Positions 32,717-39,267 of a DNA stretch of 64,000 bases are shown here, in pieces. Under the pieces are notes generated by a model. The model saw only the letters and a list, made by a program, of their open reading frames with translations, was not told the origin of the DNA and did no database searches. Source of the DNA: Achromobacter deleyi (GTDB lineage: Bacteria > Pseudomonadota > Gammaproteobacteria > Burkholderiales > Burkholderiaceae_B); the NCBI RefSeq assembly GCF_902859705.1, contig NZ_CADIJO010000001.1, positions 434,001 through 498,000 of the forward strand, written 5' to 3'. Both the position numbers and the translations under genes were made by a program. How positions within the stretch are numbered: the first letter of the stretch is position 1; each line of letters starts with the position of its first letter.

Positions 32717-32835
32717 CGCACTACGGGCCGCCCGGCGGGCGGCCCTTCCGCGCCGCGCAGCTTCGGGGAGAAGGCTTGCGGCATTACACTCCAACCTATT
32801 CGAAGTCTTAGAGATCGCCCGATCCGGGGACAAAC

Positions 32836-33402
32836 ATGACGCAAGCACAAACCGGCGCCAGCCTGCGCCTGATTAAAAAGTACCCCAACCGTCGTCTATA
32901 CGACACCCGGACCAGCACCTACATCACCCTGGCCGATGTCAAGCAGCTGGTTCTGGCCAATGAGGAATTCCAGGTCGTCGACGCCAAGAGCGCCGAAGAC
33001 CTCACGCGCAGCATTCTCCTGCAGATCATCCTGGAAGAAGAAAGCGGCGGCATGCCCATGTTCTCGTCGAACATGCTGTCGCAGATCATCCGTTTCTACG
33101 GCCACGCCATGCAGGGCATCATGGGTTCGTACCTGGAAAAGAACATCCAGGCCTTCATGGAAATCCAGCAACGCATGGCCGAACAATCCAAGGGCCTGTA
33201 CGGCAGCCAGTTCGGTCCCGAAGCCTGGACCCAGTTCATGAACGTGCAGACCCCGATGCTGCAGAACATGATGAACAACTACATCGACCAGAGCAAAAAC
33301 CTGTTCGTGCAGATGCAGGACCAGATGCAAGACCAGACCCGCGCCATGTTCTCGACCTTCCCGTTCACCCCGGGCGGTACGCAAGGCGGCGGACGCAAGT
33401 AA
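32836..33402 (+). CDS. phaR: Polyhydroxyalkanoate synthesis repressor PhaR
   Basis: 188 residues. The N-terminal PHB/PHA accumulation regulator domain (LIKKYPNRRLYDTRTSTYIT) is followed by FSSNMLSQIIRFYGHAMQGI and a Met/Gln-rich, helical C-terminal region. PhaR binds both DNA and PHA granules and represses phasin and pha genes until polymer forms. The position after phaB is the usual one. A hairpin terminator lies about 50 bases downstream. Confidence 0.95.
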   Translation: MTQAQTGASLRLIKKYPNRRLYDTRTSTYITLADVKQLVLANEEFQVVDAKSAEDLTRSILLQIILEEESGGMPMFSSNMLSQIIRFYGHAMQGIMGSYLEKNIQAFMEIQQRMAEQSKGLYGSQFGPEAWTQFMNVQTPMLQNMMNNYIDQSKNLFVQMQDQMQDQTRAMFSTFPFTPGGTQGGGRK

Positions 33403-33451
33403 AAGGCAGGGCGCCCGGTCCCGGCAATGCCGCGGACCCGGCCTTGGATAC

Positions 33452-33486
33452 GCCGGCGTGGCAGTGGCCCGCCGGCTTTTCTTTTG
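33452..33486 (+). terminator. Terminator after phaR
   Basis: GCCGGCG (33452-33458) and CGCCGGC (33470-33476) form a perfect stem with an 11-base loop, followed by TTTTCTTTT. Confidence 0.8.
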
Positions 33487-33568
33487 CTTGATGAGACGCA
33501 ACAATCGGACTCTTTTCCAGCTGTTGAGTTCAGGAGCTTGTCAGTTTTTTTCGTTACATTAATGCAAA

Positions 33569-33596
33569 CGGTTCTTGTTTATATTTTTCAGAACCG
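33569..33596. promoter_or_regulatory. ftrA promoter area with an inverted repeat over the -10
   Basis: CGGTTCT and AGAACCG flank 14 bases that include TATATT, a good -10-like hexamer. The repeat lies 31-58 bases upstream of the ftrA ATG. FtrABCD is iron- and pH-responsive in Bordetella. This palindrome does not look like a Fur box and may bind another regulator. Confidence 0.5.
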
Positions 33597-33626
33597 CCGT
33601 TTCATTCGTGTATCGAGGAATACCCC

Positions 33627-34163
33627 ATGATCAAGAAAGCCTTGGCGCTGGCCATTGTCGGTTTGAGCGTGTCCGTCGCCCAAGCGGCTGAATACCCCAT
33701 CGGCAAGCCGGTAGAGAAGGGCGGCATGGAAATCGGCGCGGTCTATCTGCAGCCGATCGAAATGGACCCGCCCGGGATGATGCGTCCCGCCAAGGATTCC
33801 GACGTGCACCTCGAGGCCGACATCCACGCCACCGCCGGCAACAAGACCGGTTTCCCGGAAGGCGAATGGGTGCCCTACCTGGTCGTGAACTACGAAATCC
33901 AGAAGGTCGGCAGCCAGAACGTGCAAAAGGGCACCTTCATGCCCATGGTCGCCAACGACGGCCCGCACTACGGCGAAAACATCAAGCTCGAAGGCCCGGG
34001 CAAGTACAAGCTGAAGTACACGATCTTGCCGCCGACGGCCAACAAGATGAGCCACTTCGGCCGTCACATCGACAAGGAAACCGGTGTGGGCGACTGGTTC
34101 GAGCCGATCGAACTGGATTATGAATTCGTCTATGCCGGCACCGGCAAGAAGGGCGGTTACTGA
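33627..34163 (+). CDS. ftrA: FtrA, periplasmic P19-type iron protein
   Basis: 178 residues with GAGGAA ribosome site. The signal peptide is cleaved near AQA-AEYP (about 20). The mature protein matches P19/FtrA: GAVYLQPIEMDPPGMM, DVHLEADIHATAGNKTGF and MSHFGRHIDKETGVGDWF, with the conserved Met, Glu and His that bind copper and iron. It takes up ferrous iron in the periplasm for the FtrC permease. First gene of ftrABCD; FtrB starts three bases after its stop. Confidence 0.95.
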   Translation: MIKKALALAIVGLSVSVAQAAEYPIGKPVEKGGMEIGAVYLQPIEMDPPGMMRPAKDSDVHLEADIHATAGNKTGFPEGEWVPYLVVNYEIQKVGSQNVQKGTFMPMVANDGPHYGENIKLEGPGKYKLKYTILPPTANKMSHFGRHIDKETGVGDWFEPIELDYEFVYAGTGKKGGY

Positions 34164-34165
34164 TC

Positions 34166-34519
34166 GTGCGCCGCCTGCTACGCGTGGTTGCCGCGCTGTT
34201 GATCAGCGTGGCCGGCTTGGCGGGCATGGCGCCCGCCCAGGCGGACGAACTGCCCACCTTCACCCTGACGTTCAAGCCCGACGGCACCTTCGAGCCCGCG
34301 CGGCTGGAAGTCCCGGCGGGCCGTTTCAAGATCGAGCTCATCAACGAGAGCAACGAGCCGGTGGAATTCGAAAGCATTCCGCTGCGCAAGGAAAAAGTGC
34401 TGGGCCCTGGCGTGAAGTCCTTCGTGGTCATCACCATCTCGCGCCCCGGCGAGTATCCCTTCTTCGATGACTTTCACCAGTCGGTGAAAGGCACCCTGGT
34501 CGTCAAGGCCAAGGAATAG
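34166..34519 (+). CDS. ftrB: FtrB, periplasmic cupredoxin-like protein
   Basis: 117 residues from GTG 34166. A signal peptide (cleavage near AQA-DELP, about 27) leaves a small cupredoxin-like domain (TFTLTFKPDGTFEPARLEVP; RPGEYPFFDDFHQ). In FtrABCD models it oxidises Fe2+ to Fe3+ for the permease. The second-gene position and length agree with known FtrB. Confidence 0.92.
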   Translation: MRRLLRVVAALLISVAGLAGMAPAQADELPTFTLTFKPDGTFEPARLEVPAGRFKIELINESNEPVEFESIPLRKEKVLGPGVKSFVVITISRPGEYPFFDDFHQSVKGTLVVKAKE

Positions 34520-34533
34520 GCAGGCAGCATTAC

Positions 34534-35382
34534 ATGGAACAGGTCCTCTTTATCGTCTGGCGCGAAAGCGTCGAAGCCATGCTGGTGGTGGGCATTCTGT
34601 ACACCTGGCTGCGCTCGACGCCCGAAGGCGCGCGCGGACTGAAGTATCTGTGGGGCGGCGTGGCCGCCGGCCTGGCGCTGGCGGTTGCGCTTGCGCTGGT
34701 GCTGCTGGGCGTGTCGTCCTGGCTCAGCGACGAAGGGCAGGAATGGTTCCAGGCCGTGATGTCGTTGGCCGCGTGCGCGCTGGTGGTGCAGATGGTCGTG
34801 TGGATGAAAAAGCACGGCCGCACGCTCAAAGGCGAACTTGAAAGCGGTGCGCGCTCATCCGTTGCCAGCGACAACTGGTGGGGCCTGTTCATCCTGGTGG
34901 CCATTGCGGTTGCGCGTGAAGGCAGTGAAACCGTGGTGTTCCTGTACGGCACGGTGGCCGCGGGCGAAGACGGCAACAGCATGTTCATGCTGGCCCTGGC
35001 CGGCGTGGCCGGCTTCATCGTCGCGCTGCTGACGTTCTGGCTGTTGCAGCTGGGCGGCAAGCTCATCACCTGGCGCCGGTTTTTCCGCGTGACCGAAATC
35101 CTGCTGTTGCTGCTGGCCGGTTCGCTGCTGGTGGGCGGCCTGGATCACCTGATTTCGCTGGATGTGCTGCCGACCATCATCGACCCGGTCTGGGATAGTT
35201 CCTGGTTGCTCAGCGACAGCACCGGTGTGGGCAAGATTCTGGCTGATTTTGCCGGGTACCGCGCCTTGCCGGCCTTGATTTCGGTATTGTTGTGGGTTGC
35301 GTACTGGATCGTGGTGTGGGCGCTGCTGCGCTGGGTGGGCGGCAAGCCGGCCCCGGTCGTCGCCGCCCGCGCACCGTCCTGA
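34534..35382 (+). CDS. ftrC: FtrC, Ftr1-type iron permease
   Basis: 282 residues, mostly membrane helices. Two REXXE iron-binding motifs are visible: RESVE at 10-14 and REGSE at 128-132, as in Ftr1/EfeU permeases. Seven or so hydrophobic segments are evident. It moves iron across the inner membrane with FtrA and FtrB outside and FtrD as electron partner. Confidence 0.95.
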   Translation: MEQVLFIVWRESVEAMLVVGILYTWLRSTPEGARGLKYLWGGVAAGLALAVALALVLLGVSSWLSDEGQEWFQAVMSLAACALVVQMVVWMKKHGRTLKGELESGARSSVASDNWWGLFILVAIAVAREGSETVVFLYGTVAAGEDGNSMFMLALAGVAGFIVALLTFWLLQLGGKLITWRRFFRVTEILLLLLAGSLLVGGLDHLISLDVLPTIIDPVWDSSWLLSDSTGVGKILADFAGYRALPALISVLLWVAYWIVVWALLRWVGGKPAPVVAARAPS

Positions 35383-35423
35383 TTCCGACGCCTTTGCCGG
35401 ACTGAATTAATGAAGGTTTAACC

Positions 35424-36821
35424 ATGGCAGCAGCACTCGGGAGGGCAACCTCCCGTATCGCCGGCTTTCTTCGAGACCATGCCCCACTGCTACGCAAGCT
35501 GCAGTGGGGCATTGTTGCGATATACGCTTTCCTCCTGATCGTCCCGGCCGTCATGCCTTTGCCAGGCAATTCGGCATCGGTGTTCAACAATCTCACCATC
35601 GTCGCGCAGTTCGCCTTCTGGGGTGTCTGGTGGCCGTTCGTGCTGATCTCGATGCCGATCCTGGGGCGGGCCTGGTGCGGTTGGTTCTGTCCGGAGGGCA
35701 TGCTCACCGAATGGGCCAGCGAACGCGGCCAGGGGCGTGCCATCCCGAAATGGATGCGGTGGGGCGGCTGGCCGTTCGTGGCCTTCGCGCTCACCACCGT
35801 CTACGGCCAGCTTGTGAGCGTGTACCAGTATCCGCTCGCGGTGCTGGCGGTGCTGGGCGGGTCGACGGTGGCCGCCATGATCGTCGGCTGGCGCTACGGT
35901 CGCAGCAAGCGCGTCTGGTGCAAGTACCTCTGTCCGGTCAACGGCGTCTTCAATGTGCTGGCCAAGCTGGCGCCGTGGCACTTCAAGGTCGACGAAGAAA
36001 AGTGGCGTCATCCGGTCATCCGGATCGAACCCATCAACTGTGCGCCGCTGGTGCCCTTGCGGCACATGAAGGGCGCCGGCGACTGCCACATGTGCGGCCG
36101 CTGCAGCGACTATCGCGGCGCCATTGCGCTGACGCCGCGTTCGCCCGAAGAAGAAATCGTCAACGTCGCCGAGGGCGATGCCTGGCAGACTGCCTTGCTG
36201 TGCTTTGGCCTGATGGGCATCGCCATGGGCGCGTTCCTCTGGAGCGCCAGCCCCTGGTATGTGGCCGCCAAGCAATGGGCTGCCACCTGGCTGGTCGAAC
36301 ACGACATCCTGTGGCCGCTGATGGACAACGCGCCGTGGTTCATCCTGACGCACTATCCGGAAGTGAACGACAGCTTCTCGTGGCTCGATGGCGCGGGCAT
36401 CCTGATGTTCGTGGTCGGCGCCACGGTGATCGTCGGCGGCGCCAGCTTCCTGTCGCTCTGGATCGCCGACCGCCTGGTGCCTGCGGCGCCCTCGGCCACG
36501 CCGTCGGCCGGCGGCTGGTTCCGCCCCGGTCTGCACAAGCTGGCCCAGGCGCTGATTCCTTCGGCCGGCATCGGCGTGTTCCTGGGCCTGTCGGCCACTA
36601 CGGTCAACCTGCTCAAGCATGAAGGCGTGCGCGCCGCCTGGGCCGCACCGGTGCGCTTCACGCTGCTGACGTTGGCGGTGCTGTGGACCCTGCGCCTGTT
36701 TGCGCGGCTGTTGAACCAGCGTCCGGCCAGCCGCTTCAAGAAGGCATTGGCCTGGCTGGTGTTGCTGGCGGGCCTGGCGCCGTTCTGTTGGGCCTGGGTG
36801 CTGTTCTTCGCGATCTGGTAA
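35424..36821 (+). CDS. ftrD: FtrD, membrane 4Fe-4S polyferredoxin
   Basis: 465 residues. Membrane helices alternate with Cys motifs: AWCGWFCPEG, WCKYLCPVNG and DCHMCGRCSD. These match NapH/CcoG-like polyferredoxins; the place after ftrC identifies FtrD. It probably accepts or supplies electrons for the Fe2+ oxidation step of uptake. Last gene of ftrABCD. A long hairpin follows 10 bases after the stop. Confidence 0.92.
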   Translation: MAAALGRATSRIAGFLRDHAPLLRKLQWGIVAIYAFLLIVPAVMPLPGNSASVFNNLTIVAQFAFWGVWWPFVLISMPILGRAWCGWFCPEGMLTEWASERGQGRAIPKWMRWGGWPFVAFALTTVYGQLVSVYQYPLAVLAVLGGSTVAAMIVGWRYGRSKRVWCKYLCPVNGVFNVLAKLAPWHFKVDEEKWRHPVIRIEPINCAPLVPLRHMKGAGDCHMCGRCSDYRGAIALTPRSPEEEIVNVAEGDAWQTALLCFGLMGIAMGAFLWSASPWYVAAKQWAATWLVEHDILWPLMDNAPWFILTHYPEVNDSFSWLDGAGILMFVVGATVIVGGASFLSLWIADRLVPAAPSATPSAGGWFRPGLHKLAQALIPSAGIGVFLGLSATTVNLLKHEGVRAAWAAPVRFTLLTLAVLWTLRLFARLLNQRPASRFKKALAWLVLLAGLAPFCWAWVLFFAIW

Positions 36822-36830
36822 GCGCGATGC

Positions 36831-36877
36831 GATAAAGTGAGGGCCTTCGCCGCCTGGGCGGCTTCCCTCGCTTTATC
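36831..36877 (+). terminator. Long hairpin between ftrD and phzF
   Basis: GATAAAGTGAGGG (36831-36843) pairs with CCCTCGCTTTATC (36865-36877) with one wobble, and an inner GCCGCC / GGCGGC pair extends it. It starts 10 bases after ftrD and ends 5 bases before the phzF ATG. There is no T run, so it may be an ftr terminator or a hairpin that masks the phzF ribosome site. Confidence 0.65.
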
Positions 36878-36882
36878 CGATC

Positions 36883-37755
36883 ATGGCCACCTACGCGTTT
36901 CGTCTCATCAACGTCTTCGCCTCCAGCACGTTCAGCGGCAATCAACTCTGCGTCTTCGAAGACGCGCGCGGCATGGACGACGCCACCATGCTGAACCTGG
37001 CGGCGCAATTCAACCTGTCTGAAACCACGTTCATCCTGCCGTCGGATCATGCCGATGCGCGGGTGCGCATCTTCACGCCCGGCTACGAGATGAAGTTCGC
37101 AGGCCACCCCACCATCGGCACGTCGCAGGTGCTGCGCGATCTGCTCAAGTCCGGCGATGCCCTGACGCTGGAATTCAAGGCCGGCATCGTGCCGGTGACG
37201 GCTCGCGGCGATGCCTGGACCTTCACTGCGCCGTGCCCCGACGGCGTGCGCACGGCGCCGCCCGAACTGCCGGCCGCCGACATTGCCGCCCTGATGGGAT
37301 TGCAGCCCGATGACCTGCTGGGCGAACCGATCTGGGTGGATACCGGCGCCGATCAGTTGCTGGTGCCGCTCAAGAGCGTCGAGGCCGTGCGCCGCGCGCG
37401 TCCCGATGCCACCCAACTGCACCGCTGGCAGGCCAGCAGCCTGGGCCGCAAGACCTGCTACCTGTTCGCGTTCGACGAAGGCCGTCGCCAGGATGATCGC
37501 GACCTGGTGGTGGCGCGCTATTTCTTTGCGAAGGCGGGCGGGGGCGTGGACGAAGATGCGGGCACGGGTTCGGCCTGCGCCAACCTTGGTGGCTGGCTGC
37601 GCCATCAAGGCCGCGTCTTGCCGGCCAGCATCCTGGTCGAGCAGGGCGATCAGATGGGCCGGCCGTGCCGACTGCTGCTGGACGTGCAGGCCGATGGACG
37701 CATCCAGGTCGGCGGGCGTGCACTGGAAATCGGTCGCGGCACCGTCAACGTCTGA
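36883..37755 (+). CDS. PhzF-family isomerase-like protein
   Basis: 290 residues, normal length. The active-site Glu47 is in NLSETTFI, and the DEDAGTGSACANLGGW segment is the other family signature. The known member PhzF isomerises DHHA in phenazine synthesis, but most family members have other, unknown substrates, and no phenazine genes are here. No ribosome site is visible outside the upstream hairpin. Confidence 0.9.
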   Translation: MATYAFRLINVFASSTFSGNQLCVFEDARGMDDATMLNLAAQFNLSETTFILPSDHADARVRIFTPGYEMKFAGHPTIGTSQVLRDLLKSGDALTLEFKAGIVPVTARGDAWTFTAPCPDGVRTAPPELPAADIAALMGLQPDDLLGEPIWVDTGADQLLVPLKSVEAVRRARPDATQLHRWQASSLGRKTCYLFAFDEGRRQDDRDLVVARYFFAKAGGGVDEDAGTGSACANLGGWLRHQGRVLPASILVEQGDQMGRPCRLLLDVQADGRIQVGGRALEIGRGTVNV

Positions 37756-37768
37756 GTGCTGCGCGCAT

Positions 37769-37808
37769 CAAAAACAACGCGGCGCCTGCGTTTGCACGCA
37801 GGCGCCGC
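37769..37808 (-). terminator. Terminator after the BON gene
   Basis: GCGGCGCCTGCGT (37779-37791) and ACGCAGGCGCCGC (37796-37808) form a perfect 13-bp stem with loop TTGC. On the minus strand it is followed by GTTGTTTTT. It ends the leftward BON gene and may also stop phzF readthrough. Confidence 0.9.
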
Positions 37809-37833
37809 GGAGATCACCTCGAGGTGACGGCGT

Positions 37834-38172
37834 TTACTTCTTGTTCTTGGCCGGGTCGACCTTGATGTTGTTCATCACCTGCTTAACCCCTTCGACCCCG
37901 CGGGCCACGGTGGCGGCGTGATCGGCTTCGGCAGCGGTGCCGACCGTGCCGGTCAGCTTGGCCACGCCATCGGTGGTTTCCACGGCGATGTCCAGGGCGC
38001 TCAACTGCTTGTCGGCCACGAAGGCGGCCTTGACCTTGGTGGTCACGGTCGCGTCGGACGCGTATTCGCCCACGGATTGCTTGGGCTTGCCGTCATTGGC
38101 GGCAAAGGCCATGGAAGTGAAGACAGCGCCCGTGCCCAGTGCGGCGGCGGCGATCAGCTTGCGGAATTCCAT
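37834..38172 (-). CDS. Periplasmic BON-domain protein (OsmY-like)
   Basis: 112 residues. A signal peptide (cleavage near AFA-ANDG, about 25) is followed by one BON domain (DATVTTKVKAAFVADKQLSA; VAKLTGTVGTAAEADHAATV; EGVKQVMNNIKV). BON proteins bind membranes and are typically made in stationary phase or osmotic stress. It is last of three leftward small stress-type genes with csbD and the DUF1328 gene, and it ends at a strong terminator. Confidence 0.92.
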   Translation of the reverse strand: MEFRKLIAAAALGTGAVFTSMAFAANDGKPKQSVGEYASDATVTTKVKAAFVADKQLSALDIAVETTDGVAKLTGTVGTAAEADHAATVARGVEGVKQVMNNIKVDPAKNKK

Positions 38173-38251
38173 AGTTATGCTCCTTGTGTAGGGGTTTCAG
38201 CGCGTTCGGTTGTACGCAACGGCTAGCGAAAAATCTTTGGGTGCGATTGTT

Positions 38252-38416
38252 CTATTTCTTTCTGAATGCGCCGCCCAGAATGGACAGCAGCGCCAGAACC
38301 AGGAAGACGAAGAACAGGATCTTGGCGATCCCTGCGGCGCCGGCGGCGATGCCGCCGAAGCCCAGGACGGCCGCGATGATCGCAATCACGAAGAAAACAA
38401 CGGCGTAGTGCAGCAT
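38252..38416 (-). CDS. Small membrane protein, DUF1328 (YtjA type)
   Basis: 54 residues, with AGGAGAAG ribosome site upstream of ATG 38416. Two hydrophobic helices ([37 protein letters not shown]) flank [12 protein letters not shown], the DUF1328 pattern. Found widely in stress-related settings; molecular function unknown. It lies 27 bases after csbD. Confidence 0.9.
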   Translation of the reverse strand: MLHYAVVFFVIAIIAAVLGFGGIAAGAAGIAKILFFVFLVLALLSILGGAFRKK

Positions 38417-38443
38417 GTCAGCTTCTCCTGGGTGGCTTGGAAA

Positions 38444-38644
38444 TCAACGATTGCGATCGAAGAAATCGCGCACGTCCTTCTCGGCCTGTTCCTTGGTCTT
38501 GCCGTAGCGCTCCTGGATCAGGCCAGCGAGGCGCTCGGCGTTGCCTTCCGTACGGGTCAACTCGTCGTCGGTGAGTTCACCCCAGGCCGCCTTGGCCTTT
38601 CCGGACAGCTGCTTCCACTTGCCAGCGATGATGTCGTTATTCAT
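38444..38644 (-). CDS. CsbD-family stress protein
   Basis: 66 residues from ATG 38644, preceded by AGAGAGG. It has the CsbD pattern IIAGKWKQLSGKAKAAWGEL followed by LAGLIQERYGKTKEQAEKDV. CsbD proteins are small, soluble and induced under general stress. An upstream in-frame start would add 25 non-family residues. It is first in the csbD-DUF1328-BON group. Confidence 0.93.
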   Translation of the reverse strand: MNNDIIAGKWKQLSGKAKAAWGELTDDELTRTEGNAERLAGLIQERYGKTKEQAEKDVRDFFDRNR

Positions 38645-39032
38645 GGTGACCTCTCTTCGTAGTGGCGGCTGCGTGGGCTTATGGCCGATAAACCTGGCAG
38701 TCGCGGGTGAGTTGGACACTGATCAGCTTGGGTTCAAGGTACAGGGCCGTCTTGCGGGCTGTCAAAGGACGCTGTGGGTAAATGTAACGGCCGGGGACGG
38801 GGCAAATCGCGCGTCCCGTGACGGGATTTGGGCAGGCCGTGCGCAGAGAGGGAGTTACAGTTGAGCAACGTCTTGTCCTGTTTTGAGGGGGGCAAGTAAC
38901 GGGACATACGCGATTTTGAGGCGTTTTTCGCGATGGCTGGCAGCAATGGCGACGCGTCGGTATAGTCGGTGCAGCAGCTTGCGTGGGCCTCGGCTTCGCA
39001 AGCGTCGGCATCCCACTCTGGAGGGCACACGC
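38645..39032. other. 388-base region between csbD and a small lipoprotein gene
   Basis: I see no convincing protein or RNA gene. It must hold the leftward promoter of csbD and the rightward one of the small lipoprotein gene (TATAGT near 38962 is a possible -10). A short dyad TCCCGT-G-ACGGGA lies at 38814-38826. Confidence 0.6.
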
Positions 39033-39152
39033 ATGACGCAACGATTCTGCCGCGCGGTCTTATTGGCGCTGACCGCGATGGCGGCGCTGGGGTGCACGCA
39101 CGTCACGGACCGGTATCAGGCCGAGGCGCCCTCCATCCGGGCCGTCAGCTAG
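39033..39152 (+). CDS. Very small possible lipoprotein (entericidin-like size)
   Basis: 39 residues from ATG 39033 with GGAGGG 8-14 bases upstream. The basic start MTQRFCR is followed by a hydrophobic stretch and LGC, a weak lipobox, giving a 19-residue mature peptide CTHVTDRYQAEAPSIRAVS. The size resembles entericidins, but the sequence is not clearly one. Confidence is limited by shortness. Confidence 0.5.
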   Translation: MTQRFCRAVLLALTAMAALGCTHVTDRYQAEAPSIRAVS

Positions 39153-39200
39153 CGCGGTATCTGTCGCGCGGCGGTCCGGCGCACAGCCACGCCAAAGAGA

Positions 39201-39224
39201 ACGGGGCGCCCATGGGCGCCCCGT
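39201..39224 (-). terminator. Terminator after the downstream cphA
   Basis: ACGGGGCGCCC and GGGCGCCCCGT form a perfect 11-bp stem with a two-base loop, followed on the minus strand by TCTCTTTGG. It lies 44 bases past the cyanophycin synthetase stop. Confidence 0.75.
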
Positions 39225-39267
39225 TGGTCTGCTTGCGCCGCCATTGCCGGCGGCGCACGGCTGCCGG

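Noticed and set aside
33541-33570. Fur box upstream of ftrA
   Set aside because: The best alignment I could make matched only about 7 of 19 consensus positions.
36883-37755. Phenazine biosynthesis
   Set aside because: A lone PhzF-family gene without other phz genes is not evidence for phenazines.
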